This document shows, one piece after another, positions 46,631 to 59,700 of a stretch of DNA of 64,000 bases (position 1 is its first letter; each line of letters opens with the position of its first letter). Source of the stretch: Laguncularia racemosa (lineage: Eukaryota; Streptophyta; Magnoliopsida; Myrtales; Combretaceae). A program made the translations under genes and the position numbers. A model generated the notes under the pieces. The model was not told the DNA's origin and searched no databases. It worked only from the letters and a program-made list of their open reading frames with translations. Location of the stretch: NCBI GenBank assembly GCA_037954665.1, contig JBBMOL010000046.1:992001-1056000 (forward strand), written 5' to 3'.

Positions 46631-49600
46631 ATGGAGGGAGAGAGTGCTTCGAGTTCATTAAACAATAATGGTGGTGTTGATGTTAAGGAAACAATTGAAG
46701 TGGTTGCGGCAATAGGGTCATTTTGTGGGTATAGAAAGACACTGAAGAAAGAGTGTTCGAGTTTGGTTAGGAGGGTGAAGCTTTTGGTGCCACTTTTGGA
46801 AGAGATTGGTGAGATAACGGAATGTCTTTCTGGTAAGGCTTTGAGCTGCTTGGGGAATTTGCACAAGGCATTAGTGTCCGCTAGAAATTTGTTGAAGCAG
46901 TCTAGTTGTGGAAGCAAGATCTATTTGGTAAGGAATCAGTTTCTCGTTTTCTACCATCTTTATTTATTATTTTTTTCCCTTCTTCTGTTGAAGCAGTGAG
47001 TGTTCATTCATTAATCTGGGGATAAATATTCGGTCGGAGTAAAAAAAAAAATTAAATCGAATTCACATGGAATTTGATTTTTTAATATAAATTTAATTTG
47101 AGTTCCACCTTTTTTGTTTTTAACATATTTGGGCCTAACGAGCCTCCTCTAGCAATTTAGCCAAAGCTTTAAACTCTTTTTTTAGTCAAAGGAGTGCTCG
47201 ATACTGATCAACTTGATTCGGTTTGTTCACATCTACTATCTAGTGCTTTTATTTTGATTCCGATGGTTTGCATTTGCTTCGTGGAAAATTCTTCTAGTAA
47301 TCTGTCAATACTAATACTAAGAGTGGCCTGATGGCAGGTGATTTGTGTGAAATATCTGTATTGGAAGTGACAGAAAGATATAGGATCAGCGAATGCTGTT
47401 TTCACTAAATGTTATAGAAAACATTTTCTATGAAATAGATGCACGCTTGGTTTGTTTGCCTGTTTTGGGGTTTTTTTTGTTTTTTTTTGGCCAGCTTTGG
47501 GGTTTATAGTTTAAAGGAATTTTATGCAGGCTTTGGAGAATGAGGGAGTTATGTGCAGATTTCAAGCTGTTCATGATAAGTTATATAAGGCTTTGGACGA
47601 TTTTCCTTATGATGAGCTCGAAATATCTGATGAAGTAAAAGAGCAAGTGAGTTCCCTCATATTATCTCCTGTGCATGTGTTGGTCTTTTATGTGGATCTG
47701 ATTCTAGGATAAGTTATATTATCTCCGATTCCTAGCAAGGATTTGAACAATCTCACAATCTGTTTGTTTTGTTTGTTAAAGTACACTTATTTATGGAAGT
47801 CTAAATGGTGGCATTGAAAAAAATATAAACTTCTCTCAGGATATACCTTATGCTGATATAGCTAATATCGTCCATCAAAATCAGGTTAGGTGAGAGAATT
47901 ATAGGTGTTTTTGATGGCCAACCCATAAAACGATTTTAATATTTTCAAGCTTTTACTGAACCGTGTTCCTCCATGGGGAAAGGATATGCTTATATCCCAT
48001 GGCAAAGATGCAGAAACGAAACAGCAAGCTCCAACCAAATTCAGTGTGATGAATCTGTTAACATGTCCATTAGCTGTAGTAAATGAACAAAGGTATAACA
48101 CCGGTCTAGCAAATTGATATGCCTATTAATTTAGAGGCTTACGTAATAGCTGCAACTATAATTTGCAATGGCAGTAGATGAGCCTAACCATAATTTTCAT
48201 AGCACCTTTGAGAATCTTACTGCATCACATCGTATTATTTAGATTTTTAAACTCAGCACAGCTGTCACACTCCGCACCTGGTAGCTAGCTGCAATTTTGC
48301 TGTGTGTCATTACAGCTAGTAAGCCCAGGCAAGCTCTGGAAACCTAAGCTTTTTTTTTTTTTTGTATTGTTTATTCCGTTTTGTATTTTACCTGAAACTT
48401 TTCAATACAAGTCCGACATCAGGTAAATTACAAAGCCTAAAAAGTAAAGTTTCACAAGTAGTACATATGAATGCCAACTACACGCAATATATAGTGCAAC
48501 AACTAACAACACCCATTATAAATAGCTCCTAGTGGCCGCCAATACAAACAATTGTACCAATATTCAAATGGCCAATAACCAAAACCAGCACCAATATCAA
48601 GTATCAAATCCTGTCATACTGGCTTATCCATTTGTATTGGCCATTAGTAATTTAGTCTGCTTCCGTACACAATCGCATCTCATACCACGTCTTCATCTGT
48701 ATTAGCCACACATCTGTTGTATCAATAACTCATTTATCCACATAATTGGCATTAATATCTAACTATATGCCATTTCATCTATCTGACCTTGGCCATGAAA
48801 ACCCAATCCATGACCAACCCATCTCAAATGATTATTGGCAACATATGAACCTCAATGCGCAAATCAAATTAAGCCGGATACGAATTAATTTCATGAAGCA
48901 ATCTTACCTGAGTAGAACTATACGTACATGGAATTCACTTGCCAAGAATTTAACTTCTCATTCCTTCCCAATAAAATCTTGGAATCATAAATTTACATAA
49001 AATATTTAATTGTTACGAAAACATGATAATATTATTTTAAACTTAACTTAGGATGATTGTAAGGGTTTAGATTGAAGAAATAAGGTTTAAGGTGAAGGAT
49101 GTGCACTGGAAATAATGGATTGAAGCAATATGGTGGCAGTTGAATGGGTTTAATGGCCAGTCATGGGCCAGGTTCCTAAGTAGTTGGTTGACCATTGAGG
49201 ACAAGCAGTCAAGTCTGGCTTAGGCCATCCAAATAACCTGGAATTGGTCTTTTTAACCTATAGTTCTCCTAATTCAATGTCGAGGGTTTCAATCAGGGAG
49301 CTAAAAGTTCTTTTCTGTATATTATATCATCCTATCAATTATTAATCCAAGTTTACTTATCTCATTTTAGAATCTAAATTTTTATATGGTTTTCAATTTG
49401 TTTCTCCAAAGAACTATTTTGTCAAAATTGAACTTAAACACCAGATCTCATCAGAATACATGTTTTGGGTTTGATCCAATAATTCTTAGAGTTTGCTTCC
49501 GAATTGGTTCTGATTTTCTTTGTTAAAGTTCCTACTTCGAATTTAACTTAGATCATGATCACGTTAGGTTTGGATTTATATAATTGAAATCAAGAAAAGG

Positions 49601-52600
49601 CAATTAAAATCAAAGTTTGGCAGGCTAACCCGGTAGTTGCACAACCTGGAGGCAGCTCTCCTTTGCCCATTTGCAGCAAGTGAAGCTCTTGCTTGAGCGA
49701 GTTGCGAGACAGAAACTGAGGTCTTATTTATACAGTTTTAGACAGGCCTAAGATTTCCTTCTCCTGGTGTCTATATTTGGTGTCGTTAAGTTCCTAAATT
49801 AATTTGCTTCCTAAAATGATGTCTATTTAATTTAACTTTCAATTATAACTTAATTTAAATTTCCTGAATTAACGTGCATATTAATCATAAAATTTCAAGG
49901 TGTTTCAGTAACTGTAAAGAATTGGGGGATTGATGAATGGAGGTATATGCAATGCTTTGCTGCACTGGATGTTTGCAACAGAATTATTCTCCAGTGCAGT
50001 TTTTGCAAAGAGTCATGGAGGCTCATAGGGCTGAACATGGTATGGGGCTCCTGATAACTAAATAGTGCCATCAAAGTGAATTACTTATGGTGAAGTGAAT
50101 ATAGACACCATTTGCAGCAAGTGAAGCTCTTGCTTGAGCGAGTTGCGAGACAGAAACTGAGGTCTTATTTATACAGTTTTAGACAGGCCTAAGATTTCCT
50201 TCTCCTGGTGTCTATATTTGGTGTTGTTAAGTTCCTAAATTAATTTGCTTCCTAAAATGATGTCTATTTAATTTAACTTTCAATTATAACTTAATTTAAA
50301 TTTCCTGAATTAACGTGCATATTAATCATAAAATTTCGAGGTGTTTCAGTAACTGTAAAGAATTGAGGGATTGATGAATGGAGGTATATGCAATGCTTTG
50401 CTGCACTGGATGTTTGCAACAGAATTATTCTCCAGTGCAGTTTTTGCAAAGAGTCATGGAGGCTCATGGGGCTGAACATGGTATGGGGCTCCTGATAACT
50501 AAATAGTGCCATCAAAGTGAATTACTTATGGTGAAGTGAATATAGACACCATTTGCAGCAAGTGAAGCTCTTGCTTGAGCGAGTTGCGAGACAGAAACTG
50601 AGGTCTTATTTATACAGTTTTAGACAGGCCTAAGATTTCCTTCTCCTGGTGTCTATATTTGGTGTCGTTAAGTTCCTAAATTAATTTGCTTCCTAAAATG
50701 ATGTCTATTTAATTTAACTTTCAATTATAACTTAATTTAAATTTCCTGAATTAACGTGCATATTAATCATAAAATTTCGAGGTGTTTCAGTAACTGTAAA
50801 GAATTGAGGGATTGATGAATGGAGGTATATGCAATGCTTTGCTGCACTGGATGTTTGCAACAGAATTATTCTCCAGTGCAGTTTTTGCAAAGAGTCATGG
50901 AGGCTCATGGGGCTGAACATGGTATGGGGCTCCTGATAACTAAATAGTGCCATCAAAGTGAATTACTTATGGTGAAGTGAATATAGACACCATTTGCAGC
51001 AAGTGAAGCTCTTGCTTGAGCGAGTTGTGAGATAGAAACTGAGGTCTTATTTATACAGTTTTAGACAGGCCTAAGATTTCCTTCTCCTGGTGTCTATATT
51101 TGGTGTCGTTAAGTTCCTAAATTAATTTGCTTCCTAAAATGATGTCTATTTAATTTAACTTTCAATTATAACTTAATTTAAATTTCCTGAATTAACGTGC
51201 ATATTAATCATAAAATTTCGAGGTGTTTCAGTAGCTATAAAGAATTGAAGGATTGATGAATGGAGGTATATGCAATGCTTTGCTGCACTGGATGTTTGCA
51301 ACAGAATTATTCTCCAGTGCAGTTTTTGCAAAGAGTCATGGAGGCTCATAGGGCTGAACATGGTATGGGGCTCCTGATAACTAAATAGTGCCATCAAAGT
51401 GAATTACTTATGGTGAAGTGAATATAGACACCATTTGCAGCAAGTGAAGCTCTTGCTTGAGCGAGTTGCAAGACAGAAACTGAGGTCTTATTTATACAGT
51501 TTTAGACAGGCCTAAGATTTCCTTCTCCTGGTGTCTATATTTGGTGTCGTTAAGTTCCTAAATTAATTTGCTTCCTAAAATGATGTCTATTTAATTTAAC
51601 TTTCAATTATAACTTAATTTAAATTTCCTGAATTAACGTGCATATTAATCATAAAATTTCGAGGTGTTTCAGTAACTATAAAGAATTGAAGGATTGATGA
51701 ATGGAGGTATATGCAATGCTTTGCTGCACTGGATGTTTGCAACAGAATTATTCTCCAGTGCAGTTTTTGCAAAGAGTCATGGAGGCTCATAGGGCTGAAC
51801 ATGGTATGGGGCTCCTGATAACTAAATAGTGCCATCAAAGTGAATTACTTATGGTACCTCAAGTTGATATGATATGAAAGCGAGTACACCTGACATATAT
51901 TCAGTCTACAGAAGGTTGTTTCAAGCAAAGTGTTTAATGATTGATTAAGGAAGTAGTTGCATTATTTATATCTTATTGGGTAAATTATAACAACTCTCTG
52001 GAAAGCTTAAGGAGAATGTGTAGATACACCGTAGTGCAATCTCCCATATTGTGCAGTCATTTTCCAATAGGAGGTGTCTATATATTTTTACCATCCTATA
52101 GAGTGAAATTGAATTATTTTGAAGGCTACTTGAGGTATTCGAAATGACCTGAAAGCGCCCATATTTTTCTCAGATAATGAGTTGGCACTGCAATTACCCT
52201 AATGAACATGTCTAATTAATTTATTGTTTTCATTTCAAAGAAGTAACACATTTGAAGCTTAACTTTTATTTAGGGAAAAACAAAACTGACAGATATTGTG
52301 TTTCTGTCCTCTTGTATGAAGGTTGAGCTGATGCGGATGCAACTCAAAAGAGCAAAAAGGAGGACAGATACGCAAGATATAGAATTAGCTATGGACCTAA
52401 TGGTTGTACTGTCAAAAACAGATGAGAGGAACGCAGATAATGCAATTCTTGAACGACTTGCAAAGAAGCTGGAGTTATGCACCTTGGGAGATTTAAAATC
52501 GGAAACAGCGGCTGTGAGAAAACTTTTGAAGAGGGAGGGGCAGCATGCAGAGAACATCCAGCAAATTATAGGTTTGTTGGGAAAATTCAAACAAATTGCT

Positions 52601-54281
52601 GGAATGGAGGGAAAGAACACACTAGACTGTCCTGCTCCAGCCAGAAGTCTAAGGAAGTGTCCGTCTTTGTTCATTCCCTACGAGTTTCTATGTCCAATCT
52701 CGTTAGAGATAATGACAGACCCTGTAATTGTTGCCACCGGGCAGGTAATTCTTAACTAACAGACGGCCTTTTTGTTAAAGCATGATACCACGAGAACTAG
52801 CCTTATAGTTATCATGATGAATGCAGATAGTTTTTTTATTTTACAATCAATTTTCTATACATTCATTGAACGGTGTCCATCTCTGGAACCAAAAGTTATA
52901 GAAATCTTCCATCAAACTAAAGTTTTTGGCAGGTGTTAGATTCTGCTGTTATCAGTCCATGTTTATCTCATGATCGATTCTTTCCATTAGAATTTCTTTT
53001 TTTAAAAATAATTTCCAGTTTAGTTTCTTGACTTTTTAGAATTTTTGCGTCACTGTTAAGTCCATTCTGGAAGTGTAAATTGAACTTGTAAAGCTAAAAG
53101 ATGCTTGCATCAATTGCTCTCAATGCACACTCTGAAATATGTCATCTTGGTAAGATTTATAGACATGGACTGCACCTAAACATGAATGAAATGGAAGTTC
53201 ATGACTTCTCTTTTCCCTTCTTCAGACTTATGAAAGAGACAGCATAAAGAAGTGGCTAGATTCTAATCATCAGATGTGTCCAAAAACTGGACAAGTTTTG
53301 GATCATCTGTCATTGGCGCCAAATCATGCACTGAGAAATGTTATCTTGCAGTGGTGTCAAGAGAACAATTTTGAACTTCCCAGAAATGAAATATGTTTGA
53401 CAGCTGACAAATTCTCCATAGAACTTGTGGAGGAAATATCCTCCTTAGTTCAAGACTTATCCTCTGCTCAGCAAGATGTGTGTGTAGAGGCCATTTTACA
53501 GATTCGAATCCTGTCCAAGTCGAGTGCAGAAAACAGAACTCTGATAGCCAACAGTGGGGGAATTTCCCCGTCAATTCAGCTATTGTTGTCCCAAGATTCT
53601 AAGATTCAAGAACATGCTGTGACCGCACTTCTTAATTTGTCCCTCAACGAGGAGAACAAAAGAGCAATAGCTAGGGAGGGAGCAATTCCTGCTATTATCA
53701 GAGTCTTGCAGAACGGGACTGATGAAGCCAGAGAAAACTCTGCAGCAGCCTTGTTCAGCATATCAATGCTTGATGAAAACAAGGCACTTGTTGGCATTTC
53801 AGGTGGGATTCCACCGTTGGTTGAACTATTGAAGAATGGTACAGTTAGAGGTAAAAAAGATGCTGCCACAGCACTCTTTAACTTGTGTTTACACCAGATG
53901 AACAAATCAAGAGCAATCAAGGCAGGTATTGTACCCCCATTGCTTCATTTACTTGAGGACAAAAACTTGGGGATGATCGATGAAGCTCTCTCAATTTTAC
54001 TACTCCTTGTGAAACATCCTGAAGGCCGGAATGAGATTGGTCAGCTATCTTTTATCAAGACACTGGTGGAGATTATAGGAAATGGGAGTCCAAAGAGCAA
54101 GGAGTGTGCTACATCAGTCCTCCTTGAGTTGGGTATGAATAATTCATCTTTTGTGCTGGGTGCACTTCAGTATGGTGTTTATGAGCATTTGATGGAGCTC
54201 TCACGAAGCGGAACAAGTAGAGCTCAAAGGAAAGCAAACTCTCTTTTGCAGCACATGAGTAAGTGTGAACATATTCCTTGA
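46631..54281 (+). CDS. PUB15: U-box/armadillo-repeat E3 ubiquitin ligase, PUB15-like, four coding exons
   Basis: Coding exons are 46631-46927, 47530-47646, 52322-52744 and 53226-54281, each with GT..AG borders and phase-0 junctions, giving 630 residues. The N-terminal UND-type helical region occupies about residues 15-230 (ECSSLVRRVKLLVPLLEEI, ALENEGVMCRFQAVHDKLYK). The U-box is at about 256-330 (PYEFLCPISLEIMTDPVIVATGQ, TYERDSIKKWLDSNHQMCPK), split by the third intron just after ATGQ as in related genes. Armadillo repeats follow from about 350 (NRTLIANSGGISPSIQLL, AVTALLNLSLNEENKRAI, ARENSAAALFSISMLDENK, KKDAATALFNLCLHQ). The segment LGMIDEALSILLLLVKHPEG and the C-terminus fit Arabidopsis PUB15 better than PUB12/13/14, from memory. 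It would transfer ubiquitin from an E2 to substrates bound by the ARM array. A 17-codon upstream frame lies at 46446-46499 in the presumed leader. Confidence 0.92.
47647..52321 (+). other. Second intron of the PUB15-like gene, 4.7 kb
   Basis: Bounded by CAA|GTGAGT and ATGAAG|GTTGAG. It is far larger than the other introns (602 and 481 bases) because it holds the 441-bp array at 49667-51856 and other AT-rich DNA. No separate gene is seen; the repeated 74-codon minus frames inside are by-products of the array. Confidence 0.85.
49667..51856 (+). repeat. Tandem array, five copies of a 441-bp unit
   Basis: Units begin CCATTTGCAGCAAGTGAAGC at 49667, 50108, 50549, 50990 and 51431; the spacing is exactly 441 each time. 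The last copy lacks about 15 bases of its end. Copies differ by only a few substitutions each. Every unit holds an inverted repeat CTGCACTGGA...TCCAGTGCAG with outer arms CTTTGC/GCAAAG. Units 2-5 also start near ATATAGACACCA, which is inverted as TGGTGTCTATAT about 110 bases later; the first unit lacks the left arm. Confidence 0.97.
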
Positions 54282-55780
54282 AACTTCACAAGTTGTTTCT
54301 TCGTAGGATGGTTTAGACTCTCGATCATGAGCTATTTTTGAGTTGTTTTCCGGTAGCGGCTCCATATTGGCGCCGCACAAGTGAATCTGATAATTCAATG
54401 ATTTTGCTTTTGGACAAATGGTAACACTGCACTTCAGTAGTTGCAGTTGATCCAAGCTGAAACAAAAATCCAGCTATCAATATCAATCGTGTTTATTCTG
54501 ACGGGCATTATTCTAAGTGTGAGTTATACCCAAAGTAAGTATGCGGATGGAACTAGCTGATGTGAAAAGGCCCTTTTTTTTTTTGCTCCTCCATCTTTTC
54601 GGTAATGTTTCGTTGCTGTTTTTCAAATGTTGCATTTATCAAAATAAGATAGAAAAATAAATGAAGTATATCTTCTATTCTCTTATAAGATCAACTACCT
54701 AATACAATATATAAAGTTGGATCCATTTACCATTTAGTTTATTGTATATATATATAAAGTTTTGTTTTTTCAATAGATAAATTCTTGAATCTTTCACCTT
54801 AAGAATACATAAACTTTCTCTTTCTAGATCTGATTGTTTAATCATCCAAAAACAATTTATATAATTTCAGGCTTGAAATCGAAGTCAACTAGATGCATAT
54901 CAGATAATTTTCTAAACGTCTGATCCTCAAACAAATATATATTAGATAAGGATAAGATATAGAGCAAAAAAAATCCAAAAAAGTTTGTCTTATTTCATTA
55001 GTTAGCAAAAAAGAAAAGAAAAGCTTCAATTTAGGTTTGAACTTGTTGAACAAAAACAATTAAAAGAAATCATTCTTTACTAGGTGGTTTCATTTGGCAA
55101 AAATAAAACATGCATTACAAGCCTATGTCATGGTAAACTCAATCCTCATAGGGATATGGATAAATTTAATTTCAATGTTTAACCTCTTTACTATTTGAGT
55201 TTTGTTTTTTTTTTTATATATGTTTTCTAAATTTTCTTAAAAGGACTTCCACAAAACAGTCCACTTTGGAAAAATAATAAAATAATTGCAAAAAAAAAAA
55301 TTGTAATGAAAAAAAAAAGAATAATCTAAATAATAATTTTCAAACATCTTGACCTTAGCCAGCCACCGTAAAATTAGGGGTAGTCAAGTTGAATATCCCA
55401 AGATTTTAGCATGTTAGCTTAAGAATACCCAATATCTATAAGCCCTTGTACATTAGGTTAACACCTTATTTTCTAAATAATAATAATAATTTTGCTAAAT
55501 AAGCTTTGAAAAAATAGCACTAACAAAAATTTTCTCTAAAATAATTTTGTTTTATAACGAGTCACCAATTGCATGTTCACTTAAGGGAAATGACTATTTT
55601 ATTCTCTTTTTATTTCTTATGGAATTGTTATTACGATGTTTAGTTTAATTTTCAACCAATAATAGCAATTTTATGAGAAATTGCATTTCCTCATTTTGTT
55701 TAATTGCAATTCTTATATTTGGTTGGACCTAAGAAATGCAATTTAGTAAAAAAAAAAAAAAAAGATCCCTATTGCCCTTG
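54282..55780. other. 3' flank of the PUB15-like gene
   Basis: Presumed 3' UTR and AT-rich flank. Candidate polyadenylation signals include AATAAA-like text near 54655. No other gene seen. Confidence 0.45.
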
Positions 55781-56190
55781 TTTTCTTTCTTTTCACCACC
55801 ATCTACACACTACCAACACATAGCACCACCATGTAAACACTAACACACCACCACCACATACTAACAAACCATTGCACCACCATCACTAGACCTATCTACC
55901 ACCATGCAACGTTCCAACACACCACCATCACATAATTGCTAACACACTATCACTATGCACCAGACCCATCCATTACCATGCAACCCACCAACACACCACT
56001 ACTACGCAACCTACCCACACAACTCCAATACACCACTACCACCATTAGCACACTAGTACCATGCAACCCACTCACACCCCACCACTAGACCTACGAACTC
56101 ATGCACCTAGACCCGTAAGAACCACTTATATCTTCATCATTGTTCACTATGAGAGGGAGGGGAAAGAGAGAGAGAGAGAGAGATTCAAGT
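55781..56190 (+). repeat. Degenerate CACCAC-rich low-complexity tract and GA run
   Basis: From about 55790 to 56110 the plus strand is built of CACCACCATC, ACACACCACC and ACCATGCAACC variants without a fixed period. A GA run follows at about 56165-56182. No coding signal is convincing. Confidence 0.7.
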
Positions 56191-56706
56191 AAGAGAGTAG
56201 AGAAAGAATGAAAAGAAATTGCAAAGAAAGTTATATGCTAGGTTAAAATCCTACCTTTTATCCCTCTTATTAATAAAATTTCTAAAAATTACTCTTATAA
56301 TAAAAGCTAGATTTTTTTTTTATTATTACTATCGAAGGTTCAGTTTTATTTTGATGATAGCAATCTCCTCAGAGACAAATTTCCTAGGAAATCAATTAGC
56401 AAAAGTTAAGATGAATGTATTATTTCATTTTTATAGTCCAGCATATGAGAAAAGAAGGATAAAAAAAAAATGAAGGAAGAAGATGAGATGAGGTCAATGA
56501 TTTGTATTCCAGGGTGCATTATTTGTTCAAATAAATAATGTAATAGTCATTATAGACTTATTTAATTCTTAATGGATAGGAATTCTATTACAAGTCGGTT
56601 TCATTAGTGAAGTGAACAAGCAAAAACATTAAAACCAAGTGGCCTTGTAAACTTTTATCTTTGAAATAAGCTAATTTATACTTTATAAACCTAAGTCTAT
56701 AGAATT
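56191..56706. other. Unassigned AT-rich DNA
   Basis: Nothing recognised. Confidence 0.4.
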
Positions 56707-59700
56707 TGAAATATCCCAAACTCAGTAATTTCATAAATTAAAATCAAAGGAATGGATTAAGGTCAATTTAGGGGTCAAATTAAAAATTTTGAAAATTAAA
56801 TTACTAATTTTACCTCATATAGATAATTAGAAGGAAAGGCAAAATAGTAATTAGTTAAGTCTAGATATTTAGCTAGATGAATTATGTTGACATCCTCATG
56901 GTTAATTACGTAAGGAAGGATAATTGGGTAATTTTAAGTTAATTTAAATTAAATGCATATCTAACATGCGTTTAAATCTAAAAGAATCCAGTTTTCGCTC
57001 AACTCTATTCCCTACTTCTTGTCACTTTACCTCTTTCTTTCCTTTAGCTCACTTGAAGCTCCAATGGAGGTTCAAGTGGGTTTTTTGTGATTTCTCTAAA
57101 TAAATCCAACTAAATTGAACAATAACTATAGTTAAGGAAGCTTGAAACCAAGGAATTCAAGTTTAATTCGGCAAGTAACAACTTCAATTCACATTTGAAG
57201 TTTTGGATTTAAGTGGATTGGGTTAAGAAGTAACTTTAATTGATATTTAATCAAGGAATTGAAGATAATTGAAGAATATTCAAGTGTTGGAGTTAACAAC
57301 CTCTCTTGGCGATGACTCATTTATTATGTAAGTAAGTAATTTTAGTTTAATTGCTGATTTAGAGTCTAGAATTTGGATATATTGATTAGGATCCCTTGAT
57401 TTATGGATTAAGATGATAATTTAGGTGTTTAATTGTGGTATTGCAAGGTGGAAGGGCATTATGTGGTGTGAAGAGTATTTGAAGTTTAGAAGTAAGTTTT
57501 GATTTGGAGACCTAGTGTTGATTTCAATATATGACATCTAACTTTTGGTAATCTATAAGTTTAGTATAGTAATTAGGGGTTAATCCTTAGATTTCAAGGT
57601 TTTATTAGAGTTTAAGAAGAAGTAATGGGTATTTTGAAGGTTTAGAGTTACTATCACGTGATTTAGAGCATTTACAAGCAAGGTAAGTGTTTAGTTTGAA
57701 GCTAATTGATACATGACTTATGTTTTGGTTTTCAATTTGATGTTAGAAATGCTAGTTGATAATATGGAACTGGTATAAGAAGTGTCTGAAATTTTAGATT
57801 AGGAATTGATAGGAATTAGTTTAGGATATTGACTTGATGAATAGAATCAAGTATAGGTTGAAATTGATATAAATTGGACATGTTTATGATTGTTGCATAA
57901 CCATGGTTGTTCTTGGTGATTGTCATGTTAAATTTGTTTTAGTTATTGAGTTTCGATGATGATTCAATGGATGAAAAAAAGTTAGGATTGATTTAGAGTT
58001 GATTTGATTCAATTAGAAGTTGAAGTTGTTAAGAAATGTGTCAATTGGTTTAGTCTAGTTTTTGGAAAATCTAAATGAGTTCTTGATGTTTAATTGAAAT
58101 TTAAATGATGGTTTAATCATAGATTAGTTGGTGAAAATTTAGCTATTGATATTCTTGTTATGGTATACATTGATGCATCATGGAAAGTGTTATGGAAATG
58201 AAAGTTGTTCGTGCATATTAATTTCCTGGATTTAAGTTTAAACATTCATCATGAATACTCAACTTTTTCATGAATAAAATGTAAGTTTGATCCATTTTCA
58301 CCATCTTAAACCATCAAAAATTTGTTTATCATGTGTAATACACGATATTATATATATATATACAAATAAATAAATATGTGTAAAATATAATGAGGGACAA
58401 AGTCGTAAATGGAAGTGTGGGATAAAGGGCAATTTCGTATTTTCCTAGCAGGACTATATATATGCTAAAATGACCTAAGGTTCTCCTCTTTTTTGCAAAT
58501 CCGACAATCCTAGCCAACTAGGTAAATTGATTGACAAAGAGAGAGATAGAAAGAGAGGAGGCATGTCTAAGAAGACCTAACGGGATTCGAGGGAGTAATG
58601 TGGCAAAGTAAACATGATCGTAAAGAAAAAGGAATTCCCAGATCAAGGAGTTGATACGCGGGAAAATTCGATGTAAGTATTCTAACTACGTTATTTAAGA
58701 AATAATTACATATTTTCAAGATTTAATGGAGTTTAGGGATAAAAAGAATTGAATTCGGGGGAAGTTGAAGTTAAATATTAAGGTTCGTGGGATTGGTCGA
58801 GATATACTCGGCCTCTCAACATGGTCGTGTTACGACTGTGTTGAATGTAATAGTATATCGAGAGATATACGGTCCTCAACACGGTCGTGATATGACCATG
58901 TTGAATTTAAAAGTGTCTCAAGAGATATACGACCATTCAACATGGTCGTGTTGCCCTTGTATTAAAATAAGAAGAACATGGCCTCCCAACACGATTGTGT
59001 TTCGACTGTGTTAAGTCCAAAAATCATACTGAGAGATATACGACCTTCTAACACAGTCATGTTTCGACCATTTTGAATTAAGAGAAACACAACCTCTCAA
59101 CACGGTTATGCTCCAACTGTATTGAAGCTAAAAACTCACCAAGTGATATACAACCCCTAACACGACCGTATACTAGCCCGTGTTAAGCAACACAACCTCC
59201 AACATGGCCGTGTTAAGTGATGGACATTATTATTATATATCAAATTATCTTCTTAATTAACCAAGTTCTACATAACCAAAACAATTAGTGAAACCTTAGA
59301 TGACTTAATAGAATAAGAGGAATTGGGAGAGTTATATTATGTTGGATTAGTATTAAGATTAATGTGTTGATTATACAGATATCAACGTAGCTTAAGTTTA
59401 GGACAAGAAGTGCGTAAGACTAGGATTCCAGGTACGCGTTTACTTTATTTATTGTATGTGATTGCTTGGAAGTTACTGAATGAATTCCATACGAAATAAT
59501 GAAATGTTGAGTCATAATGTGAATTATGTGGTATCATGAGTAATACAGTATTATGTGAATGGAATGTGATATGTTGCTTGTACTTGGCTCGGCCTAGGGG
59601 CCCGCAGTAGCAGATCCCTAGGGGGCACCTTGATGATTAGTATGCTGTTTTGTCCCTAGTGGAGCCGTGTATCGAAATGATATAAGGTAGATTAGGGTTA

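Noticed and set aside
46621..46917. 98-codon minus frame over exon 1 of the PUB15-like gene
   Set aside because: Antisense shadow of a well-supported exon.
50291..51838. Four identical-length 74-codon minus frames spaced 441 bp apart
   Set aside because: Created by the intronic tandem repeat; no domain and no start context.
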